Below, piece after piece: positions 55,690-64,000 of a stretch of DNA of 64,000 nt. Each line of letters opens with the position of its first letter. The first letter of the stretch is position 1. Made by a program: the position numbers and the translations under genes. The stretch comes from Peromyscus leucopus. Its lineage: Eukaryota > Chordata > Mammalia > Rodentia > Cricetidae. Location: positions 69,922,518-69,986,517 of the forward strand of contig NC_051063.1 of NCBI RefSeq assembly GCF_004664715.2. The letters are read 5' to 3'. Under the pieces are notes generated by a model. It saw nothing but the letters and a program-made list of their open reading frames with translations. It had not been told where the DNA came from and ran no database searches.

Positions 55690-56975
55690 ATAAACAACCA
55701 GTGTTGGTAATGCTTTCCACACATTATCTTACCCATCAGAACCAGGAAGATAATACTGTCCCTCATCTACTGCAAGAGGCAATACAAGCTCCATTTTGCC
55801 CCTTTCTTTGGCTTCCCCCAGGAGTCTCTTGGCTTGATTAATTTTAAAGTGTATCCTTCCCTGTAGTAAATGTTAACCTTGCATTTATTAGCATTCAGTG
55901 AGATCTGCGAGCTCTACGGGAGGGTTAGCGAAAGCGAAGGTAATTTTGAGAATTCCCCTAAACCTGTTGGTGTCAGACACGTGGGCAGTCTCATAGACTG
56001 TGTTCTGTCTAGCTTTGCAGTTTGCTGTTTTTCGTGGGGTGGTTAAAATCATAAGTGGAAAACTACAAAAAATAGCTTTAAGTACCATAAATGTAATTAT
56101 ATCCATTATTAAACTTAACAAGTCTTTTTTTCTCATCAAATACCTGGAACCAAAATACCTTGCAAAAAAACATCTTAAGGTAGAACAAATGTATCTTGGG
56201 TGAGCCCCCAGCTCATGAGATGGTGCTGTGCAGAGTCAGGGTAGGTTTTCCCTATCCATTCGTCTCTCTGGAGATGTCATCACGGGCATACCCGAAGGTG
56301 TTTCTCAATCAGGGTTTAAGCTTGCTTAATACAATCAGGTGACAATCAAAATCAAAGTGATGCATCACAACAAGCATGCACGATAGAGGCTAGCTTTTGT
56401 TTCTTTCCCCTAGAGGCCTTTCCGGAATGTGCGTTCCCAGGGTGGCAGCAGTGAGGGGAGAGAGAAGGCGAAGCCTTACTGAACTATGGCGAACTCCCAA
56501 AGCAAACACAGCTGGCTGTGTAGGGCTACCGAGACCAGAAGGAACGGCTCTCAGCAGAAGGTGCTTTTGGTTTCTTGTCTTTATTGTAGGTCAGATTTTC
56601 CCCATAGGACATTGGCTCCGGAATCTGTTCTGTTTCAGCTTCTAGAGGCAGCCATTGGGAAAGCCAGTTCCCATTCCCAGGCTCAGTGCTTCTTTGGGGT
56701 ATACAGGGGTGGGAGGTGCTATGGCCTATGAGGTTTTTTTTATGCATAGCTACTTCCTGGAACAGTGGGACTAATGGCAAGTCTAGCCCTTGCCTGGAGA
56801 CACTGATACAGTAGGCAGCACAGGACAGTGGGGTTGGTGGCAGTATCTGGGACTCTCCTTGAGTGAGCATCCAAGGCCCTAAGGGAGGGGAAGCCATCTA
56901 AACTCAATCCACTGTAATATTTTTTCTTTTAACTGTATGCATTAGTATGTTATTAATATATATCTGATGATGGCA
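55690..56975. other. Unassigned DNA, partly CpG-containing
   Basis: No repeat recognised. 55895-56040 keeps several CpG sites (ctgcgagctctacgggaggg, tagcgaaagcgaagg). 56400-56570 is similar. No supported exon. Confidence 0.35.
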
Positions 56976-56979
56976 TGTA

Positions 56980-57165
56980 TTATTTAATGGCTATATAGCT
57001 TATCATTAGTGATGAATTATGTATTCATGCCATATTCCCAGACATTTAAATTGTTTTCAATTTTTGGTACTTAATCAGTGCTCTGATGAACATCATTATG
57101 CATGCATTTGGGGGACCATATTTCCTTGGGGCGTATTTCTAGAAGTAGAAAAGCTGGGTCATGAA
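56980..57165 (-). mobile_element. Old L1 fragment (antisense)
   Basis: tgttttcaatttttggtact, ..agaagtagaaaagctgggtc.. resemble the reversed ORF2 region of old L1. Confidence 0.5.
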
Positions 57166-57169
57166 GAAA

Positions 57170-57521
57170 AATTGTCTTTAAAATTAAATGAGGTGTGTAT
57201 GTGTCCTGGACTCTGAATTTCTTGAGCACCTGTTGGAATCTCTGCTCTTGAGATGCAGACAAGTAACAAGAGTTCCACTGGGAAACTGCTGAGGTGTCTC
57301 AACTGGACAGGGACATCATACCTCTACGAGAAGTCACTGACTAATGAAGCAGATACTCAACTTCCACAAGAACCAGTGCGCTAGGCTACCAACCATATGG
57401 TCAGGTGGGGGTGGGCCAATGGGTGTTGATGGACTTGTCAAGGTTGGAGAATGTGTATTTGCATGGTCTTCCTACTGGGAGATGAGATGAGCTGAATCCA
57501 GGTTTATAAGAAAACACACAG
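57170..57521. other. Unassigned DNA
   Basis: No repeat or gene signal recognised. Confidence 0.4.
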
Positions 57522-57529
57522 GGCTGGAG

Positions 57530-57700
57530 CGATATCTCAGTTCATTCCTGGCATGCTTGGAGATGCCTAGTGATCCATGCTTGTCATTCCAGCTTTGGGA
57601 GAACCAGACATTTAAGATCATTCTTAGCTATATAGCATGCTTGAGGCCAGCCTGGGATATATGAGAACAAAAAACAAAGAAACCCACAGAAACACAAAAC
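57530..57700 (+). repeat. Old composite SINE (B1/B4-like)
   Basis: ggctggagcgatatctcag head, then B1-like ttgaggccagcctgggatat. Diverged. Confidence 0.5.
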
Positions 57701-57757
57701 TCCAGAGCTGGACAAATAAAAATTAGCTTGGGATATATCTGTAACCCAGTTCTTTCT

Positions 57758-57970
57758 TAAAATTTTATTTTTATTGAACATGGATGAGTGTTTGCCTACA
57801 TATATGTATGTGCACCACTTGTGTGCCTGGTCCCTGCAGAGGCCAGAAGAAGATATTGGGTCCCCTGTAGTTACAGATACTTGTAAGCCACCATGGGTAC
57901 TGGGCACTGAACCCAGGTCCTCTGCAACAGCAGTAAACACTCTTAACTGTGGACCCATCTCTCTAGCCCC
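57758..57970 (-). repeat. B3-type SINE
   Basis: ccctgcagaggccagaagaa, ..gtactgggcactgaacccag.., ..tggacccatctctctagccc: reversed B3. Confidence 0.88.
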
Positions 57971-58754
57971 AACTACAAGTTTGCAGTATAAACTTGGCCA
58001 GCTCTCCAACTTCCCGTTGCATTAGGCTCAGGATGGCAGGTGACCCTTGTTCATCAGGGCATCTTCTAGAACTGCTCCTACCCATGATAGCATGCTGGGA
58101 AAGACTTCATATCCACAGTGCATTTATTAAGCAGAAGTTAATAGCCAGTGTACCACACTGCATTGTTATAGGGCCAACCAAAACAATTTTGAAAATGGAT
58201 ATTTTAATGAGCACATGCAGCCTTATGTCTGGTAAGCACATATGAAATGCAGACAGGAGACCCAGTTATTACCTTTTGGCCACGTGGGAACCACTGGCTG
58301 GGGCGATGAAGCTGTTTCTCAAAGCTGACTTGGCTGGCTTCCTTCCTTTGACAGTGAGTGGGGTCTTGAGAGTGGCTCTGCCCCTGCCCCATTGAATCCT
58401 TGGTAGAGCACTGCCAAACTTGTCACTGGTGATGGACAGGTGGTGGCATGCAAGCTGCCAGCTTGATGGCTGGGGTTTACCTACTGATCCACTCCACACT
58501 TTTTGACTATTGGGCAGAAAGCTTTCAATAGCATTCAAGGTGGAAAAATAGCATTCATCTATGAGAAGTGGAAAACCCTGCTTGAATTATATTGCTGTTA
58601 CAAAAATAAAGCCATGTGAATGGTTAGATTCCCTATCTGGGTGTTAACCATCCACTCTCCACTGTGCTAAATGGGGGTCAGGGGAGGCTCTGAGGAGGAG
58701 GTGAGCTGAGTCAGGAAAGGATATTGGACATTGCCAGGTCATCAAGAGAACCTG
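57971..58754. other. Unassigned DNA
   Basis: No repeat or gene signal recognised. Confidence 0.4.
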
Positions 58755-58960
58755 ATATCCCCAACAGAGGGGATATATTTGTATATACATATATGAGTGC
58801 AATAACAATTAGTGAAAAAAAAAGAGGCCATGCATTTGAAGGAGGGTGGGAGGGGTATATGCGAGGCTCTAGAAGAAGGAAAGGGAAGGGGGAACTATTG
58901 TAATTACAATCTCAAAAAACAAAACAAAGCAAAAACAACAAAACAGTGGTGCCTCTCTTC
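58755..58960 (+). mobile_element. L1 3' end, sense
   Basis: tgcaataacaattagtgaaa, aagaggccatgcatttgaag and taattacaatctcaaaaaac match the terminal 3' UTR of a rodent L1, followed by an A-rich tail. Confidence 0.75.
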
Positions 58961-59573
58961 GAATTAGTTTGTCCTGCTCTTTGGATAGGATTTTTGCCCG
59001 GTGGGCTACAGAGGTTTGGGGAGAAGCCTTAGAAGGCTGGTGTGTCCTGAGTGCTCTGGTCCATTGTGGCCTTTTAGGCATTTCTGAGCAGTTGCTTAGG
59101 GGCAGAGCTTCCTCTACCCGACTGGGTGCCTGCCAGAGGTTTCAAATCTGCTGGGGAAGGGTAAGTGGAGATTGAAAGACCTGGCCTGGACCTCTGTTAG
59201 CTCCGTGCCCTTTGTCCTGAACTGTGCTCTAAGTACTCAGGCATGGAATGACCTTCTGTCCCCACCTCATCCCTTGGCTGAAGGTAGGCCCTAGCTTGGC
59301 TGACTTCTGCTTCTCACTTGGCCCGGGAGGAAGAAGACCATTGTGCCTTTCACCTGTGATTACTTCCTGTCAGGTGCCATCAAAGCCTAAGAGACCCCTT
59401 CTCACTCACACACTGGTTTCTCCTCTTCCTTTCTTGTCTAGACCAAGTCACTCTTGCCTATGTCACTTTGTCCTGCATTCTATTATTCTCTGAGGCCTTC
59501 AGCAGGATGCTTTATCTCCATGGTGTGCTGACATCTCAGGGTAAGGCTGTCCCCTGCTCCCAGACAGCATTCA
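58961..59573. other. Unassigned DNA
   Basis: A donor-like gtaagt follows ctggggaagg at 59161, but no acceptor or protein family supports an exon. Confidence 0.35.
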
Positions 59574-59579
59574 GGACCT

Positions 59580-60075
59580 TGTAACACGAATCTTAAAAGG
59601 TCATATTAATAAAAAACCTGGAGCCAGATATTGGGGTAAAAGCTGAGAAATAAGAGGAATAGAACAAGCCAGCCACAAGTTCTTACTGCTAGGAAATTCT
59701 CAGCCCAAGAGAGCTACTTCCTGTACACTCACGCCTAGATACCTTTCTGAGACCTGCCACCTTACTTCCCTTCTCTGCTCAGCTACATCACTTCCTCTTT
59801 CTGCCCAGCTCTATCACTTCCTGTCTGTCTGTATAGACCTCCAGACCTCTATGGTTAACTAGCACTGGGATTAAAGGCATGTGCCACCACGCCTGGCTCT
59901 CTTCCCAGTGTGGCCTTGAACTTACAGAAATCCAGATGAATCTCTGCCTCCCAAAGCTAGGATTAAAGGTGTGTGCTACCACTGCCTGACTTCTACGTTT
60001 AATATAGTGGCTGGCTTTGTCCTCAGATCCCCAGGCAAGCTTTATTTGCTAGAGCACAATTAAAATATCACCACA
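59580..60075 (-). mobile_element. ERV2-like solo LTR with 6-bp TSD
   Basis: On the plus strand tgtaacacgaatcttaaaag.. to ..aaaatatcaccaca, flanked by exact ggacct at 59574-59579 and 60076-60081. Reversed, it begins tgtggtgatattttaattgt and contains one near-complete and one partial B1-like segment (59855-59990). Same family as 47585 and 20553. Confidence 0.95.
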
Positions 60076-60449
60076 GGACCTTCTGATCTAGTAGTCACAC
60101 ACTGATACAATGACAGCCATCGATGGCTTTCTTAAAGTGCAACCTGCCATGTTTTCCTTAGTATGTGGTTAGATCAGTGCCCAGTGTGAATGAAGACACC
60201 CCCAAAGAAGCTTCATCTGGCTGTAAATAAAAGTTCCTGGGAGGAATCTGAAGAGAATGGTTGGCTGATCAGAATTTTAGTACTGAGGGGAGATTGGAAT
60301 GTTACAGGTCCAGAGGCTAATTACCTCATATTGGGCTAAGTTCTGGCCCTTTGGAACAGCCATTCCTTGCCCACTTTTGTGTCAAAACTAACAGCTTGTG
60401 ACAATAGGTAAAAGCCTTTTTTGGAATCTATTAACTTAGCAGACTGCTA
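60076..60449. other. Unassigned DNA
   Basis: No repeat or gene signal recognised. Confidence 0.4.
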
Positions 60450-60451
60450 GT

Positions 60452-60611
60452 GTGCTGGCTAGTCTTATATCAACTTGACATAAGCTAAAGTCATCTGAAG
60501 AAGGAACCTCAATTAAGAAAATGCCTCCATAAGATCAGGCTGTAAGCAAGCCTGTAGGACATTTTCTTAATTAGTTACTGATAGGGGAAGGCACAGCCCG
60601 TTATGGGCGTT
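60452..60611 (+). mobile_element. MaLR LTR fragment (MTD-like)
   Basis: tgctggctagtcttatatca.., ..tgcctccataagatcaggct.., ..cattttcttaattagttact..: the 5' part of the same LTR type as 20217. The rest is missing. Confidence 0.8.
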
Positions 60612-60990
60612 AGATTTTGCCAAGTGCCTTTCTGATGTAAGTTAATATAATCATAGATTTTTTTTTCTTTAGTATCCTGATGTGATGGATTGTCTTGGTT
60701 GATTTTCAAATGTTGAACTATCCTTGCATACCTGAAATAAATTCTACTTGGCTGTGGAATAGAGTTCTCTTTATATTGTTGGATTTTATTTGTTCTTTGT
60801 GTTGGGGACTTTGAGCTTATGTCCACGTATTGGTTTTGCAGTTTCTCTTCCTTGTAACATAATTGTATTATCTAGTTATTAATGTAATGCTGACCTCATA
60901 GGATGTTTTAGGAAGTGATCTCATTGCCTCTGTTTGGAGGGTATTGTGGAGAACTGTCTTTATTTCTCCCTTATTTTTTTTGTGAAACTA
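60612..60990 (-). mobile_element. Old L1 ORF2 fragment, antisense
   Basis: tgatgtgatggattgtcttg, ..gaactatccttgcatacc.., ..aatgctgacctcataggatg.. are reversed ORF2 words. Frames are broken. Confidence 0.8.
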
Positions 60991-61079
60991 TCTGTAGTGT
61001 TTTTTTTTTTTTATTTTTAACAACTTTTGCTCATTTATTCTGATCCTCTGTTGTCAGACAACATTTAAGTTATCATCCA

Positions 61080-62900
61080 TTGGTGTTAGCTTATGACGTT
61101 AGGCCATTATTGGTTAAGAATGAGGCGGGTGATCTGCCTGGCATTTTTTAAGCCTGGCCCAGCCTGATGTATAAAAATGCCAGGTAAGGCCTGGGGGGAT
61201 AGGTAGGAAGGGAAAACATCCACTTTACTTTGTAGTTGCTGTGTTTTTGGCTGATTGAGTTTGGGCGCCACATTTTTAAGGAACAGGAGCCAGGACCCTC
61301 ATTCCTGGGCCTCATGCCTTTCAACAAGGGGCGGGCTCACTGGGAATGTGTTGTTTTGGAACCCAAGCTGCTGGCTGATGCAGACACTGCAGATTCCATC
61401 ACACTGGGCATTGTCCCTCTTTGCCTGTTTTCTGGTTTGAGAATCGGTGCTGTTGAAGGCTGGTTGAGGTCAAGAGTGAAAGCAGCAGCTCCATGTTGAT
61501 GTCCTAAGCTCCGGTGCACAGTGACTGCAGAGGGTAATGTGCTAGGTTCTCCTCAGAGCCTCTGGGGAGCAGACACCACAAACACAAGTAACTTTCAGTC
61601 CTCCATCTAGGAACTGGGTCAGTTTACAACTAGGTTCAGCCAGAGTCAGGGACACTCCCAGGACTGGAATGATGTGAAGTCAGGGGGCACACGTGGGTGG
61701 CTGTAATTCTCCAGGCCCCCCAAACAGTAACACAGGGCCTTTCAGGGCTCCATGAATGATGGAGGATGCCCTGCCATGAAGACAGTCCAGGAATACCTCC
61801 CTACTTCCTCTTCCAAAATCCCCCCAAAGACTTCCTGCAGGAAGAGAATCTCAGATTATTAGGCTCAGGAAGTTGGTCAGCCTGGAACAGGACCCGGCGC
61901 CTTGTCTTGTGTGGATCCTTCTGACTGGAGAGCTTCTGTTCTTCATACTGTAATTCAGATATGAGATGGTACACAGCTTTGTCACCAGGCAGGTGACACC
62001 TTCAGTGTTCACAGTGGCTGTGATGTTGGTTACCTGCCCCCTCCAACAGCTGGTGTTTCCACCTAGATATTCAGAATACTGTGGTGGCTTTGTCAGGCTC
62101 AACACTGTTGTTGGTAAGAAATATGGAGACTGAGGCCAAATGTCACATATGTATTGAGCAGAGGCACTCAAATCAAGTCACTGGTCTGACATGGGACGGC
62201 AGCATTGGGCCCGCCCCTTTCCTGTAGAACACAGATGTTCTGTCTAGTTTGTGCCACGAGAGCTTTGCTTCTGTTGTTACCAAAGGGACATTCTGACAGC
62301 TCCAATTTAAAGTCTGTTCACAGGGGTGTTGTAAATGGTGGCAACCCTTGCGCCCTAACAGCATGGGCTCCAAGGAAGCAATTACACCTCCTAAGGTATA
62401 GTTTATTAACCTCAAAAATAGAATATGTGAACCGTAGATGCAGGGCATTTGTTCGGCACTTCCATGAGTTCTCAGAAGCACAGCTGGACAGCTGCTTCAA
62501 CCTGCAGCCACCCTCTGACCTGGAGGATGCCAGAAACGCTCTCTGGAGAGAATTCCAGGTATGAGGCTGACTGGGAAAATTGGCTTCCTGGGATAAAAGG
62601 GGTTTCCACAGGACTCCCAAATGGTTAGTTATCACCACCTGCTTCTGGCCACGAGTTGCTTTCCTGCAAGGAAGGAGCAGCTCGGGCTCATGAGTCACAG
62701 GGTCTGCAAGCAGCTTTGTGTCTGTGGTACCCATAGTACTGTAACTTCAGGTACAGTTCAGAACGCTAACGGCTTCACGTAGCCCCTCTTCCCAGGGCTC
62801 ACGGTCCCTGGAACCCCAGCCTTCAACTTGCCCCAGAGCCTTAAACAACCACACCTCTTTTCCCTAGGACTGAAAGTTGTTTCACCTTGGAGGCCAACTG
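61080..62900. other. Unassigned, low-repeat segment
   Basis: No SINE, LTR or L1 recognised over about 1.8 kb. It has a tataaaaa word at 61171 and a donor-like site at 62559 after an open frame. The 87-codon (61236-61499) and 119-codon (62205-62564) plus-strand frames match no family I recognise. Confidence 0.35.
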
Positions 62901-63508
62901 GGAACTTGTGTTTTCAGAAAGTTGACTCTTCTGCCTTGCTTTTTCCTTCTCGTGGGTGAGGGAGTGAATTCACAGTCGATTCTTTCCTGGTTGCTTTCTT
63001 CCAGTTAACGGCTTTGCACATCTGAGCTCTGGTGTTTTATGTTTGAAGGGACGACAATGAAACGAATGTGTGACTGTGTTGGATTTTAAAAGTAACCCCA
63101 CATCCCAATTATGGGGATGATTCAGAGTTACCCGGCAGTCCCCATCAGCACCACTCTATGACTGCTCGGGCCTCTAGGTCCAGAGAATTTACTGCATTGG
63201 CTATGTGTAGGGCTCAGGCCAGGGTTGCCCTACCCAGAAGGCCACCAGCAGTCAAGTGTATAGATAATGGGCACTGGGACTATATTCTCTAGCTCAGAGA
63301 TGCACTAGAAAAAATAAAATGTAAAAATATGTCTTTAATGTTTCCTAAGTTGATTACATGTTATACACATCATGCTTTGGATATATTGAACAAAATGAAA
63401 TATATTATAATTAACCTTGTCTGTTTCTACTTTTCTTAATGTGGTTGCCAGATAATCCATAATTATGTGTGACTGCCATTATTTCTGTTGGACAGGCTTG
63501 GTCTAGAC
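62901..63508. other. Unassigned DNA
   Basis: AT-rich from 63300. No repeat or gene recognised. Confidence 0.4.
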
Positions 63509-63713
63509 CAGTAGTTCTCAACCTGAGGGTCACGACCCCTTTGGGGTTCTAACAACCCTTTCACGGGGGTCATATATCAGATATTCTACATATCAGATAT
63601 TTACATTATGATTAATAACAGTAGCAAAATTACAGTTATGAAATAGTAAAGAACATAATTTTATGGTTGGGGGGTCACCACAACATGAGGAACTGTATTA
63701 AAGGGTCACAGGT
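63509..63713 (+). mobile_element. URR1-type hAT DNA transposon, 3' truncated
   Basis: Starts with the terminal inverted repeat cagtagttctcaacctgagg, then gtcacgacccctttggggtt, ..acagtagcaaaattacagtt.., ..gggtcaccacaacatgagga.., ..tgtattaaagggtcacagg. The matching 3' inverted repeat (..gagaaccactg) is absent. Confidence 0.85.
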
Positions 63714-64000
63714 CTGGATAGTTCAGGCTATTATCAGTAAGTTAGTCTTGTTCAGAATTGTTTGCCCACTGCTGAGGAAAGGCTTCATGACACATCAGTG
63801 TGCTGGAAACTGTTTTCAGTACCCAGGCTATAATGCTGTTGGAAGAATTATAGCCTCTTATCAAAGACCTCTGGGGATTTTCGGATGCACAAGGAATATA
63901 ACTAGCTGTTAACGTGAATTTCATCTTCCTGACAACTGGGAGGAATCCTAATAGCAAATGGCTCGATCATGAGTTTGGATGAGCCACACATCTGTTTATT
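63714..64000. other. Unassigned DNA at window end
   Basis: No repeat or gene signal recognised. Confidence 0.4.

Noticed and set aside
58969..59175. Candidate exon ending at a gtaagt donor (59161)
   Set aside because: No acceptor, no protein similarity, and the frame continues past the donor without constraint.
61851..62481. Minus-strand ORFs of 106 and 102 codons, and a non-ATG frame giving a protein-like stretch at 61850-62010
   Set aside because: About 60 codons without a stop is expected by chance at this scale. No family recognised and no acceptor with a pyrimidine tract.
1..64000. Search for rRNA, functional tRNA, miRNA-like hairpins or a CpG island promoter
   Set aside because: tRNA-like boxes occur only in SINEs. 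No long CpG-dense stretch or clear pre-miRNA hairpin was seen by eye, though folding was not computed.

Overview
This 64-kb window looks like rodent nuclear DNA from an intergenic or intronic region. It is packed with B1, B2/B3-type and B4-type SINEs, fragments of rodent L1 elements, rodent MaLR-type LTRs, class II (ERV2/ERVK-like) LTRs and many long simple repeats. The youngest B1 copies (33226-33397 and 52981-53146) end in the variant reading ..ggaaaggcgcaaagctac.., followed by ..ccctgtctcgaaaaa... I associate that variant with cricetid rodents (deer mouse/hamster side) rather than with laboratory mouse. The species call is inference from repeat subtypes and was not tested.

I found no host protein-coding gene I can support. 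All open frames are short. The longest (209 codons, complement 9893-10522) is the C-terminal end of an L1 ORF2 protein. Most other long frames run through microsatellites, SINEs or LTRs. Two stretches with splice-like ends (26735-26801 and 62444-62558) are recorded only as weak exon candidates. No rRNA, functional tRNA, CRISPR, phage or plasmid features are present.

Layout. 1-8.9 kb: mostly unassigned DNA, an ERV2-type LTR (2352), SINEs, a 34/35-bp minisatellite (6081) and two MaLR-type LTRs. 8.94-11.5 kb: antisense L1 with an intact ORF2 C-terminus, then an older L1 interrupted by a SINE with a 16-bp target-site duplication. 11.5-17.7 kb: unassigned DNA, a sense L1 3' UTR (13.75-14.8 kb), paired B3 SINEs and old eutherian repeats. 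17.7-22.5 kb: a nested LTR cluster whose TSDs give the insertion order. 22.5-31 kb: SINE/L1 remnants, a (GA)n-expanded MaLR LTR, a 47-T run and a Z-DNA-prone tract. 31-39 kb: more low-repeat DNA, including two candidate conserved noncoding blocks. 39-48.5 kb: a G-rich tract, duplicated MaLR ends with unlike microsatellites, older L1 and a truncated ERV2 provirus inside a B4 SINE. 49-60 kb: another ERV2-like LTR, a layered L1/SINE/L1/B1 composite, a 17-bp minisatellite, a MaLR LTR with TSD and an ERV2 solo LTR with TSD. 60-64 kb: old L1, unassigned DNA and a URR1-type hAT fossil.

Nothing here points convincingly to a new biological system. The strongest signals are the insertion history readable from exact target-site duplications, the repeated birth of long microsatellites from pyrimidine tracts inside LTRs, and an LTR family carrying captured B1-like segments. 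Family names come from recognition by eye and should be confirmed with RepeatMasker against a cricetid library.
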